NCBI RefSeq assembly: GCF_003989795.1
Contig: NZ_RZHG01000019.1
Coordinates: forward strand, 248,145-312,144
DNA length: 64,000 nt
From: Vreelandella andesensis
GTDB lineage: Bacteria > Pseudomonadota > Gammaproteobacteria > Pseudomonadales > Halomonadaceae
Direction: 5' to 3'
Below the pieces are notes generated by a model that ran no database searches, had not been told where the DNA came from, and saw only the letters and a program-made list of their open reading frames with translations. Below are positions 27,793 through 36,539 of the stretch, one piece after another. Position 1 is the first letter of the stretch. Each line of letters opens with the position of its first letter. A program made the translations under genes and the position numbers.

Positions 27793-29406
27793 ATGAGGCG
27801 TTTTCTTTCCTTAGGGCTACTGTGTCTGCTGTTGTTAAGCGTCACAGTCACCGCCCAGGCACAAACAAGCGCCACTGTCGATGCTGATGATGCAGCGGCA
27901 CTTGAGCTACTAGAAGCGCTGGACGTGCGTTCCTATCCTGCCAAAGGCGAAGCGATCATTGCTATTTTGCAAAGCGATGACGAGCGCGCCCGTGATTGGC
28001 TTCAGTCATTATTGGATGGTCGCTTGCAGCGCGCTGATGATGGCCGTTTCGTGGTTGTGCTCGACAACCAGGGGCGCGACTGGCCTGTTGCGGATGCGTT
28101 GACCGGTGAACCGCTGGGCGAGATGTCCCGCCGAGACCTGGATCGTATTGGCATTAATAACAATCTGCGCAACCAGCTACGCAGTGCGATTGCCGTGGTG
28201 GATCTGTATTCGCCAGATGTTGAACGTCGCCGTACCTCGGCCACCAGGCTTTTGGGAGAGGTCGACGAAGAGCTGGCCGAACCGCTTGGTGAGCTGATCG
28301 CTGCGGAAGACGATACCCAGGTAAAGCGTCGGCTTACCCAGGCGTTGGCCATCTACCAGGTTGAAAACGGCGAACTGGAAGGCGTTGAAACGCTGAAAGG
28401 CAGTTTGCATCCGCGTGTTCGAGTCGCACTTAGCCGAGCAGCGAATGATGATGACCCCATCATTGCCGATGCCGCTAATGAAGCGCTGGTCAGTATTGAG
28501 CAAAATATCAAAATAAACCGTGGCCTGGAAACGCTCTACTTCGGGCTTTCGCTTGGCTCGGTGTTGGTGCTGGCGGCGATTGGCCTTGCTATCACCTTTG
28601 GTGTGATGGGTGTGATCAATATGGCTCACGGTGAGCTGATCATGCTAGGCGCTTATACCACCTGGATGATGCAGCAGCTGTTGCCCGGCCAGCCGGGGCT
28701 GGCACTGATTCTATCGATTCCCGCAGGCTTTATGGTGGCCGCGTTAGCCGGTGTGGCGATTGAGCGCGGTGTTATTCAGTTCCTCAAAGGCCGCCCGCTG
28801 GAAACCCTGTTGGCAACCTTCGGTATCAGCCTGATTCTGCAGCAGTTGGTGCGAACGCTAATTTCACCGCTGAACCGCACGGTAATAACACCAGAATGGA
28901 TGAGCGGCTCGTTAGTCATTAACGACGCTTTGTCACTGACCCTCAACCGTATGTTTGTACTCGGTTTTGCGCTCGTGGTGTTTGCCGCACTGATGCTGAT
29001 CATGCGCCGCACGCGCTTGGGGCTTGAAGTGCGCGCAGTGACCCAAAACCGCGCCATGGCACGCTCCATGGGCATTCGCGCCACGCGGGTCGATATTATG
29101 ACCTTCGCGTTAGGTTCCGGCGTGGCAGGCCTGGCAGGCGTTGCGTTATCGCAGCTTACCAACGTTGGCCCTAATCTGGGCCAGAACTACATCATTGATT
29201 CCTTTATGGTCGTTGTTTTCGGCGGCGTGGGTAACCTGTGGGGCACCCTGGTGGCGGGGCTTTCCCTGGGCATTATCAACCAGGTGCTGGAACCCTGGGC
29301 CGGTGCCGTGCTGGCCAAGATTATCGTCCTGGTATTCATCATTCTGTTTATTCAAAAGCGCCCGCGTGGACTCTTCCCGCAGAAGGGCCGGGCTGCGGAG
29401 GGCTAA
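27793..29406 (+). CDS. urtB: Urea ABC transporter permease UrtB
   Basis: One of two membrane subunits of the urea importer. The 537-residue protein has a signal peptide (about 1-24), a soluble helical periplasmic domain (about 30-245; repeated LLEALD/LGEVDEELAEPLGELIAAE helices) and a LivH-like permease (about 250-530) with GVMGVINMAHGELIMLGAY and LATFGISLILQQLVR. The long N-terminal domain is normal for proteobacterial UrtB. It sits between urtA and urtC in a compact operon. Confidence 0.95.
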   Translation: MRRFLSLGLLCLLLLSVTVTAQAQTSATVDADDAAALELLEALDVRSYPAKGEAIIAILQSDDERARDWLQSLLDGRLQRADDGRFVVVLDNQGRDWPVADALTGEPLGEMSRRDLDRIGINNNLRNQLRSAIAVVDLYSPDVERRRTSATRLLGEVDEELAEPLGELIAAEDDTQVKRRLTQALAIYQVENGELEGVETLKGSLHPRVRVALSRAANDDDPIIADAANEALVSIEQNIKINRGLETLYFGLSLGSVLVLAAIGLAITFGVMGVINMAHGELIMLGAYTTWMMQQLLPGQPGLALILSIPAGFMVAALAGVAIERGVIQFLKGRPLETLLATFGISLILQQLVRTLISPLNRTVITPEWMSGSLVINDALSLTLNRMFVLGFALVVFAALMLIMRRTRLGLEVRAVTQNRAMARSMGIRATRVDIMTFALGSGVAGLAGVALSQLTNVGPNLGQNYIIDSFMVVVFGGVGNLWGTLVAGLSLGIINQVLEPWAGAVLAKIIVLVFIILFIQKRPRGLFPQKGRAAEG

Positions 29407-29409
29407 CCC

Positions 29410-30555
29410 ATGATGACGCAATCATCTTCAAGCCAGTTTTGGCTAACCCGCCCGTTTGGCGAACGGGCTACGCAAATTTTCCTTGGCGTGCTGTTTGCCG
29501 CTCTGTTGCTGGTGACAGTGCTTCACCTGGCGGTGCCGCAAGGTCATCCGCTGCATGTGAACGCCTATACCGTTAACCTGTTCGGTAAATACTTAAGCTA
29601 TGCGCTGCTGGCCGTGGCGGTGGATCTGGTATGGGGCTATTTGGGCATTCTGAGCCTGGGCCACGGGGCATTTTTTGCCATTGGCGGCTATGCCATGGGC
29701 ATGTACCTGATGCGCCAAATCGGTGACCGCGGCACTTACGGCGACCCCATACTGCCGGATTTTATGGTGTTCCTCAGCTGGGATAGCCTGCCGTGGTATT
29801 GGCTCGGGTTTGATATGGCCTGGTTTGCCTTTGCCATGGTGCTGCTGGCGCCAGGGTTATTGGCATTGGTGTTCGGCTTTTTGGCGTTTCGCTCGCGGGT
29901 GACGGGGGTGTATCTGTCGATTATTACCCAGGCGCTGACCTTTGCCTTGATGCTGGCGTTCTTCCGCAATGAGATGGGCTTTGGTGGCAACAACGGGCTG
30001 ACAGATTTTCGCGAGCTACTGGGCTTCAACCTGCGCACTAACGACACCCGCCTGGGGCTGTTTATTGCCACCGGCGTGGCGTTGGCGCTGGGCTATATCC
30101 TGTGTCGGGCGATTGTTACCAGCAAACTGGGCCGGGTGTGTGTGGCAACCCGCGATGCCGAGGCCCGGACACGTTTTATTGGTTACCGGGTCGAGCGCTT
30201 CCAGCTGTTTGTGTTTGTGGTTTCCGCCATGCTGGCGGGCCTGGCTGGCGCGCTTTATGTGCCCCAGGTGGGGATTATCAACCCCAGCGAGTTCTCGCCG
30301 ATTTTCTCGATTGAAATTGTCCTTTGGGTAGCGCTGGGTGGCCGTGCCACCCTCTATGGGGCGGTCATCGGAGCGATTTTAGTCAACTATGCCAAAACCA
30401 TTTTCACTGGCGTGATGCCCGATGCCTGGCTGTTTGCCTTGGGGGCGATGTTTGTTCTGGTCACTGTGTTTCTACCCAAGGGCGTGGCGGGGTTATTGCT
30501 TCACCTTAAACGTCGCAAAAAACCCGTTACCCCGCCCAAGGAGGCTACCGCATGA
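29410..30555 (+). CDS. urtC: Urea ABC transporter permease UrtC
   Basis: The LivM-like second permease, 381 residues, about ten membrane helices. Family signs are VDLVWGYLGILSLGHGAFFAIGGYA, GGNNGLTDF, and the late LVWVALGGRATLYGAVIGA-type motif. It begins three bases after the urtB stop with ATGATG, and its end overlaps urtD by four bases, so the subunits are translationally linked. Confidence 0.95.
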   Translation: MMTQSSSSQFWLTRPFGERATQIFLGVLFAALLLVTVLHLAVPQGHPLHVNAYTVNLFGKYLSYALLAVAVDLVWGYLGILSLGHGAFFAIGGYAMGMYLMRQIGDRGTYGDPILPDFMVFLSWDSLPWYWLGFDMAWFAFAMVLLAPGLLALVFGFLAFRSRVTGVYLSIITQALTFALMLAFFRNEMGFGGNNGLTDFRELLGFNLRTNDTRLGLFIATGVALALGYILCRAIVTSKLGRVCVATRDAEARTRFIGYRVERFQLFVFVVSAMLAGLAGALYVPQVGIINPSEFSPIFSIEIVLWVALGGRATLYGAVIGAILVNYAKTIFTGVMPDAWLFALGAMFVLVTVFLPKGVAGLLLHLKRRKKPVTPPKEATA

Positions 30556-31388
30556 GCTTGTTGCAATCGCTAACCACGCGGGATCGGGTGTTTGATTTTA
30601 TGGCCCCCCAGGCATCGCCGGTCGATGTGCGCCATGGCCCGATTCTGTATATGGAAGATGTCTCGGTAAGCTTCGATGGCTTCAAGGCGATCAATAACCT
30701 GAACCTGACCATTGATGACGGCGAATTGCGCTGCATTATTGGCCCCAACGGGGCCGGTAAAACCACCATGATGGACATCATCACCGGCAAGACACGGCCT
30801 AACGAAGGCAGCGTGTGGTTTGGCAGCCGCCATAATCTTCTGCAGATGAATGAACCGGATATCGCCAGCCTGGGGATTGGGCGTAAATTCCAAAAGCCCA
30901 CGGTATTTGAAGCGCTAAGCGTGTTTGAAAACCTGGAGCTGGCGATGGCTGCTGACAAGCGAATTCTGCCAACGCTGACCGCCCGGATGACCGGTGAGAT
31001 CAAAGATCGCATTGATGATGTGCTGGAAACCATCGGCCTGACCGAGCTGCGTTTCCAGCCAGCGGGAATTCTCTCCCACGGCCAAAAACAGTGGCTGGAA
31101 ATTGGCATGCTGTTAATGCAGCGTCCGCGTTTACTGCTGGTGGATGAACCGGTGGCCGGGATGACCGAGCAGGAAATGGAACGCACTGCCGAGCTTTTAA
31201 CGGGCCTGGCGGGTAAACAGTCGGTGGTGGTGGTCGAGCACGACATGGGCTTTGTACGTTCCATTGCCCGTAAAGTGACGGTCTTGCACCAAGGCAGCGT
31301 GCTGGCGGAAGGCAGTATGGATCAGGTGTCAAGCGACCCCAGCGTTGTTGAGGTGTATTTAGGTGCGGATGACGAGGAGGCGGCCTAA
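30552..31388 (+). CDS. urtD: Urea ABC transporter ATPase UrtD
   Basis: An LivG-type ABC ATPase of 278 residues. Walker A is GPNGAGKTT, the signature segment is degenerate as ILSHGQKQWLEIGM, Walker B is RLLLVDEPVAGM and the H-loop is VVVEHDMGFV. It heterodimerises with UrtE to power import. ATGA overlaps link it to urtC, and TAATG links it to urtE. Confidence 0.95.
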   Translation: MSLLQSLTTRDRVFDFMAPQASPVDVRHGPILYMEDVSVSFDGFKAINNLNLTIDDGELRCIIGPNGAGKTTMMDIITGKTRPNEGSVWFGSRHNLLQMNEPDIASLGIGRKFQKPTVFEALSVFENLELAMAADKRILPTLTARMTGEIKDRIDDVLETIGLTELRFQPAGILSHGQKQWLEIGMLLMQRPRLLLVDEPVAGMTEQEMERTAELLTGLAGKQSVVVVEHDMGFVRSIARKVTVLHQGSVLAEGSMDQVSSDPSVVEVYLGADDEEAA

Positions 31389-32098
31389 TGCTGGCGATTG
31401 AAAAGCTCAACCAGTTCTACGGCGAAAGCCATACGCTCTGGGACTTAGATCTCGATGTGCCGGAAGGCCAGTGCACCTGCGTGATGGGCCGCAACGGCGT
31501 GGGTAAAACCACCTTGATGAAGGCCGTTATGGGGGAAGTGGCCGTAAAAAGCGGCCAGCTACGCTATCAAAGCGGCAAAGACGGCGAGATCGAGCTGACC
31601 AAAAAAGCCGTTGAAGCACGTTCGCGGTTAGGGATTGGCTTTGTGCCCCAGGGGCGGCAGATTTTTCCACTGCTCACCGTGGAAGAAAACCTGCGTACCG
31701 GCTTGGCGGCGCGTGGCGATGGTATGAAAAAAATTCCCGAGCGCGTTTATGAGCTGTTTCCCGTGCTTAAAGAGATGAAGCATCGCCGTGGCGGTGATTT
31801 ATCCGGCGGGCAACAGCAGCAGCTCGCCATCGGTCGTGCGCTGGTGATTGAGCCCAAGCTGCTGATTTTGGATGAACCAGGTGAGGGCATTCAGCCCAAT
31901 ATCGTCGCGCAGATTGGCCAGGTGATTCGCCAGCTGATCAAAGAAGATGGCCTGACGGTCCTGTTGGTCGAGCAGAAGCTGCCCTTTGCCCGCAAATACG
32001 CTGACCGCTTTGTGATTATGGATCGCGGTCGCCCGGTCGCCAAAGGCGAGATCGCCGAGCTATCCAACGAGCTGATCAAGCAGCACCTGACGGTTTAA
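31388..32098 (+). CDS. urtE: Urea ABC transporter ATPase UrtE
   Basis: An LivF-type ABC ATPase of 236 residues. Walker A GRNGVGKTT, signature DLSGGQQQQLAIGRAL, Walker B KLLILDEPGEGIQPN and LLVEQKLPFARKYADRF are visible. It is the last gene of urtABCDE. In many related bacteria urease genes follow directly; here they are about 5.8 kb away, behind decayed DNA and an opposite-strand metal transporter. Confidence 0.95.
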   Translation: MLAIEKLNQFYGESHTLWDLDLDVPEGQCTCVMGRNGVGKTTLMKAVMGEVAVKSGQLRYQSGKDGEIELTKKAVEARSRLGIGFVPQGRQIFPLLTVEENLRTGLAARGDGMKKIPERVYELFPVLKEMKHRRGGDLSGGQQQQLAIGRALVIEPKLLILDEPGEGIQPNIVAQIGQVIRQLIKEDGLTVLLVEQKLPFARKYADRFVIMDRGRPVAKGEIAELSNELIKQHLTV

Positions 32099-32547
32099 GT
32101 TATCCACACCCGGTTCAAAGTCGTGGGTCGGGCTGGAAGGGTAGCGCCTTTGCCGTCATTCTTTAAGCTAGCCAAAGCAGCGCTTTATCGCATTTCGCAG
32201 ACGATATCTGTGCATATCTAACCGTCTGAGTAAAGTTAGCAGATAAGACTTTCGTACAAAAAATCAGCATTTTTTTATTAGGAAATGATTTTGATGAGGG
32301 CGAATGCAGACTCTGAGTGCAGCACACTCAAAGCCTGCATCCGCCTAACTATTATCAAGCTTAAATAATAAATTTTAGATAAGAAGGTAGAAGGATATGG
32401 CTGGTTTTAACTATTTTTCTAAATCTGATCGAGAGGTATGTAAACTGTTCGGTAGTAGCGTGCTATCAAGTTTGTTATTAATTATCCGCGATATACTTTG
32501 TGTTAGCTTAAAGTAGATGGTTGATGAGTTTAATTAAGGCGTTTTAA
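32099..32547. other. AT-rich gene-poor stretch after urtE
   Basis: No convincing gene. It holds a 30-bp element at 32232-32261 that recurs at 63010-63039, and a short ATG frame at 32396-32515 (38 codons, preceded by AGAAGGA) with no recognisable product. Base composition drops well below the flanking operons, which suggests acquired or decayed DNA. Confidence 0.6.
32232..32261. repeat. 30-bp repeat, copy A
   Basis: AAAGTTAGCAGATAAGACTT plus ten further bases ending in GTACAAAA match 63010-63039 at 27 of 30 positions, same orientation. Both lie beside degraded DNA, so this is probably the terminal sequence of a lost insertion sequence. Confidence 0.6.
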
Positions 32548-32820
32548 ATATATCGTAATGGTGGCGCTGAGCTTATTAACCATGAGAAATTTATCAACCG
32601 TCGTTTTGAGGCGTGCGAAATAATCGATAATTATCCATGGGAGAGAGAGCCTGAGCTTTTTGAAGGACACGGTGACGGCGCGGGTTTGCTTTGTTTTGAT
32701 ATTGTTGCCGAGACTGGCTTTCTTGGAATTGTTGGTCGTAAAGCCATTTATACAGATTTTGACTTGGTTTTCATTGCTGAGGCGAAAAAACAGATCAAGG
32801 AATTATTCTATTTCCGATAG
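32548..32820 (+). pseudogene. Orphan C-terminal reading frame without a start
   Basis: About 90 codons stay open and encode a plausible acidic soluble protein end (for example PWEREPELFEGHGDGAGLL, then FLGIVGRKAIYTDFDLVF), but there is a stop just upstream and no ATG, GTG or clear ribosome site. It looks like the 3' part of a truncated gene. I do not recognise the family; immunity-protein-like composition is only an impression. Confidence 0.3.
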
Positions 32821-32960
32821 AGTCTTTGCAAAAAGAGCATAAAAAATAGTGTTTATAGATTTGCCGATTGAAATAGTGGATTTTTCACTAAATAAAAGGG
32901 TTTCATTCGCCAGGAAGACTAGAGCTGGAAATTTTCAGAATCGCTCCCTTCTTTTTATAA

Positions 32961-33413
32961 TTATTTTTCCTGGTTTTTTCTTAACAAATAGTGGCAAAAA
33001 ACGTGAATACCAACGGCTATTATCCCAATGAAATAAAAATACCAGCGTGTAGCAACTAGCGAATAAAAAACTTCCTGGTACCGCCATGTTGCGCCAAAAT
33101 TGGATCGATAATCCCAGCTAACTAGCGTGCACATTTCTTTAAAGTAAATACAAAAAAACACTACAACCAATACTTTGTACCACCAGTGTGAAAAATAACG
33201 TTTTGCTGGCCAAAGATACACACCAGATAATAATAGACTCAATGTAACATAAACCATAGGCGCATCTCGATAAACGCCACCGGTGAGCTCTTGTGCATCA
33301 AACTGACTTCTAAAAATCTCTTCAAAAAGGAAAATCGGCAAAAGCAGTGAGAGCCAAAGTAATGTATCTAGCAATATCTTCTTAATTGTTTTTTTAAGTT
33401 GTATTCTTTTCAT
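32961..33413 (-). CDS. Hypothetical four-helix membrane protein
   Basis: A 150-residue protein with four hydrophobic segments (about 15-32, 50-68, 80-96, 118-142), a lysine-rich start (MKRIQLKKTIKK) and a KNQEK end. I do not recognise the family. The codons are AT-rich and unlike those of the flanking urt and ure genes. It lies alone in the segment between urtE and the metal ABC transporter, next to transposase debris, and was probably acquired. Nothing is visible in 33414-33629. Confidence 0.5.
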   Translation of the reverse strand: MKRIQLKKTIKKILLDTLLWLSLLLPIFLFEEIFRSQFDAQELTGGVYRDAPMVYVTLSLLLSGVYLWPAKRYFSHWWYKVLVVVFFCIYFKEMCTLVSWDYRSNFGATWRYQEVFYSLVATRWYFYFIGIIAVGIHVFCHYLLRKNQEK

Positions 33414-33629
33414 TTTTATAAAGCGCTTCTCGATCTTTTACGTATGCCATCTTGCAGCTATCTTGAACTTATATCTTTGGAGTTAAGGTTGTCAATAGTA
33501 TAATCTTTGGTATAACAAAAAGTTACTTTTTTGATTTTTAAAATGCTTTGAATCTTCTTGCACTTTTGGTGCCAAGATCTTCCTTGCGGCTAAAGTCATG
33601 TTAGTGCATTCGTTGCTTCCTATACTTGC

Positions 33630-33710
33630 CTACTGCGCAAGTTAGGTGAGGATGGACTTATGGAACTGGACACGTGGATGATAGATTCTACTTCTGTGCG
33701 AGCCACGCGC
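33630..33710 (+). pseudogene. IS5-type transposase remnant
   Basis: A short frame reads LLRKLGEDGLMELDTWMIDS followed by TSVRATR. DTWMIDSTSVRA is the typical DDE catalytic start of IS5-family transposases. The rest of the element is gone; the downstream sequence is the end of the metal permease gene on the other strand. Confidence 0.6.
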
Positions 33711-33724
33711 TGCCGCCGGGAGCG

Positions 33725-34639
33725 TTAAAAAGGCGGCTCTACGGGGGCTTCGCGGGCGCGGCGGCGTTTCATGTACTGAGTGATCACGCCGTAGCGGGGG
33801 CCGGCGAGGAAGGCGAGTATCAGGAATACGCCGGTCATTACCGCCATCATGCCGCCGATCGAAACGTTCAGGTAAACGGCGAGATAGTAGCCGGAAAGGC
33901 TGGCAGCAATCGAGATGAGGGCGCCGATGATAAACATCATCCACAGCCGGTCGGTGAGCAGGTAGGCGGCGGAAGCAGGCACAATGGCAAAGGCGATAAA
34001 CAGCACCGCACCCACTGCATCAAAGGCGGCGACGGCGGTCGAACTGGTGAGCATCAGCATCACATAGAAGAGAATGGTTGGCATAAAACCGAAGGTTTTT
34101 GCCAGCGCCGGGTCGAAGGTGGCAAGTTTCAGCTCTTTGTAGAACAGGCCGATAAACGCGTAGTTAAGCAGCGTCATAATGCTCATCGAGACGAGCGCCT
34201 GGGGAATGGGCAGGCCAAACAGATCGATGGTATCCAGCCAGACAAAACCGATCTCGCCAAGCAATACGGTGTGGGTGTCGATATGGATATCGTGGGCGTA
34301 GACGTTAAGCAACAGCACGCCGATGGAGAACAGCGCAGGGAACACCAGACCGATGGCGGCATCCTGTTTTACCCGCTTGGTGTTGGCCAGTGCCTCGGTG
34401 AGGAACACGGTTAATAGCCCGGCTAATGCGGCGCCTACCAGCTGTACGAGCCCGCTCTGCTGTTTCGTTAGCAGCCAGACAATCACAATGCCAAAGACAA
34501 TCGAGTGGCTAATCGCATCAGTCAGCATGCTGTTGCCACGCAGAACAAGGAAAGTACCCACCGCCGAGGAGGCGATGCCCACCATGGCACCGACCAGGAT
34601 AATGGGCAGGGCCGTGTTGGTCAGTAATTCAGCGATCAT
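33725..34639 (-). CDS. Mn/Zn/Fe-type ABC transporter permease (second)
   Basis: A 304-residue ABC-3 family permease with about eight membrane helices, similar to TroD/MntD/ZnuB. Visible are LRGNSMLTDAISHSIVFGIV, KQDAAIGLVFPALFSIGVLL and the late DAVGAVLFIAFAIVPASAAY. It overlaps the upstream permease gene by four bases and is the last gene of the minus-strand unit. The 3' end abuts an IS remnant, so the operon edge may be a breakpoint. The metal cannot be told from sequence. Confidence 0.9.
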   Translation of the reverse strand: MIAELLTNTALPIILVGAMVGIASSAVGTFLVLRGNSMLTDAISHSIVFGIVIVWLLTKQQSGLVQLVGAALAGLLTVFLTEALANTKRVKQDAAIGLVFPALFSIGVLLLNVYAHDIHIDTHTVLLGEIGFVWLDTIDLFGLPIPQALVSMSIMTLLNYAFIGLFYKELKLATFDPALAKTFGFMPTILFYVMLMLTSSTAVAAFDAVGAVLFIAFAIVPASAAYLLTDRLWMMFIIGALISIAASLSGYYLAVYLNVSIGGMMAVMTGVFLILAFLAGPRYGVITQYMKRRRAREAPVEPPF

Positions 34640-35730
34640 GTCGCGACCTCCTCAAAGGTGGCGACCACCTGTTTCGCCGCCTTTTCTCCCCGCGACGTTA
34701 ACCTCCATCCGCTGCCACCGTCAGTTGAGCGTACAAGGTAGCCCTGGCGTTTAAGTTTGCCCAACACCCAGCGCGCGCCGAAGGTTGCACGATAGTGTTT
34801 AGAAGCAAGGGGATGTTTGTAAAGCGCGTAGAGCAGTTGCTGCTTTTGCAGCGCTTCTTTTTGGCGGTAATGCTTGATGGTGCCCCACAGCAGGCCACGG
34901 CCGGGCGCCAGTGCCAGCGAGATAAGTACAATGGTCGTTGCACTGAGAACCACCAGCGGGCCAGTCGCCAGACCGCGGGATAAAGTACTGATGGTGGCTC
35001 CCGAAACACCACTGACAATACCGATGCCAGCAGCAATCACCAGCATCCCGCCTAGATGACGGCTCCATTGTCGGGCCGCCGCTGCTGGTGCCACGATCAT
35101 AGCGGCCATTAATATCACACCGACCATTTGCAGGCCGACCACCACGGCCAGCGCCACCATGCAGGTAAGCACGGCTTCGATGGCGGTGGTGGGCATGCCG
35201 AGCGTGCGTGCGTACTGCGTATCGAAAGTGACCAGCTTGGCCTGTTTCCAGAAGACAGCGAGCAGGGTGAGTGTGACCAAGGTGATACCGCCCATTATCC
35301 ACAGATCCGAACGCAGCGTCGCGGCGGCCTGGCCGAACAGAAACGCTTCAAGCCCCCCTTGAGAGGCGTTGTTAGTGCTCTGGATATAGGTCAGTAGCAC
35401 GATGCCGATAGCAAAGAAAATGCTTAAGCAGATCCCCAGCGCCGCATCGGTTTTCAGGCGGCTTTTACGGGTCAGTAATAGCATCGTTAGCGCGGCTAAC
35501 GAGCCGGTGACCAGTGAGCCAATGATCACTCCGCTGATATCGCGGCTGCCGGTGATGATGAAACTCAAACACACGCCGGGCAGTGCCGCGTGGGAGATGG
35601 CGTCGCCGAGCAGACTCTGGCGGCGTAACACTGCAAAGCAGCCCAACGGGCCGCTGATCAGCCCTAGCAGAGAGGCACCGATCACCACGTTTTGAAAGGT
35701 GTAGTCAGACAGAAGGTCAAGCCACTGCAT
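34636..35730 (-). CDS. Mn/Zn/Fe-type ABC transporter permease (first), with C-terminal extension
   Basis: A 364-residue ABC-3 permease of the TroC/MntC kind. The membrane part (about 1-285) has LRRQSLLGDAISHAALPGVCL and LKTDAALGICLSIFFAIGIV. The last 80 residues are a soluble, basic winged-helix-like tail (LYKHPLASKHYRATFGAR...GWRLTSRGEKAAKQV), as seen in some TroC proteins. It lies between the ATPase and the second permease genes. Confidence 0.9.
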   Translation of the reverse strand: MQWLDLLSDYTFQNVVIGASLLGLISGPLGCFAVLRRQSLLGDAISHAALPGVCLSFIITGSRDISGVIIGSLVTGSLAALTMLLLTRKSRLKTDAALGICLSIFFAIGIVLLTYIQSTNNASQGGLEAFLFGQAAATLRSDLWIMGGITLVTLTLLAVFWKQAKLVTFDTQYARTLGMPTTAIEAVLTCMVALAVVVGLQMVGVILMAAMIVAPAAAARQWSRHLGGMLVIAAGIGIVSGVSGATISTLSRGLATGPLVVLSATTIVLISLALAPGRGLLWGTIKHYRQKEALQKQQLLYALYKHPLASKHYRATFGARWVLGKLKRQGYLVRSTDGGSGWRLTSRGEKAAKQVVATFEEVAT

Positions 35731-35733
35731 CGG

Positions 35734-36516
35734 TTATTTCACCTGCGAGGTAGCGAACATCAGAGAGTCGCTATCGTTCAACAAGGCAATCTGGCCACCG
35801 TACGCCTGACGAAGGTGATCAATATTAAACACGTCTTCGGCCTTGCCGCTGGCAATCACGCGAACGTTAAGCAGCAGCAGCCAGTCGAAGTAGTTGCGTA
35901 CCGTTTGCAGGTCATGGTGGACAACAATCAGCGTTTTACCTGCATCGCGCAGGCGGCGCAGAATGTCAATAATGACCCGCTCCGTGGTGGCATCGACCCC
36001 GGCCATGGGCTCGTCGAGAAAGTACACATCGGCCTGTTGCACCAGCGCGCGGGCCAGAAACACCCGCTGCTGCTGGCCGCCGGAAAGCTGGCTGATCTGG
36101 CGGTCAGCATAGGCGCTCATTCCCACCATCTCCAAGGCTTCCAGCGACTCCAAGCGTTCTTTGCGCCCGGGCCGTCGGAACCACCCCAAGCGACCGTAGA
36201 GCCCCATGGTGACGACATCCAGCGCGGTCGTTGGGAAGTCCCAGTCAACGCTTGAGCGCTGCGGTACATAGCCAACGCGCTTGCGCTGCGAGGCGTAGGC
36301 GCGTCCATGCACCAAGACCTCGCCGGAAAGCGACGGTACTAGTCCCAGCAGGCTTTTGATTAGCGTACTCTTACCCGCCCCATTCGGACCGACAATGCCT
36401 GCCATCACGCCAGTAGGAATATCTAGATTGATATCCCAAAGCACGGGCTGGTTATGATAGCTGACGGTCAGGTTTTGAATACTGAGCGCCGTGTCGGTCG
36501 TCACAGGTGTCGTCAT
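35734..36516 (-). CDS. Mn/Zn/Fe-type ABC transporter ATPase
   Basis: A 260-residue ATPase of the TroB/MntB/ZnuC kind. Walker A GPNGAGKST, signature QLSGGQQQRVFLARAL, Walker B VYFLDEPMAGVD and the switch histidine in LIVVHHDLQTV are all intact. It follows the binding-protein gene by 23 bases and energises metal import through the two permeases downstream. Confidence 0.93.
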   Translation of the reverse strand: MTTPVTTDTALSIQNLTVSYHNQPVLWDINLDIPTGVMAGIVGPNGAGKSTLIKSLLGLVPSLSGEVLVHGRAYASQRKRVGYVPQRSSVDWDFPTTALDVVTMGLYGRLGWFRRPGRKERLESLEALEMVGMSAYADRQISQLSGGQQQRVFLARALVQQADVYFLDEPMAGVDATTERVIIDILRRLRDAGKTLIVVHHDLQTVRNYFDWLLLLNVRVIASGKAEDVFNIDHLRQAYGGQIALLNDSDSLMFATSQVK

Positions 36517-36539
36517 TGTTGCGGTGCCTTATTGAATGA

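Noticed and set aside
32849-33031. Plus-strand 60-codon frame
   Set aside because: No ribosome site or similarity; it overlaps the end of the better-supported minus-strand membrane protein.
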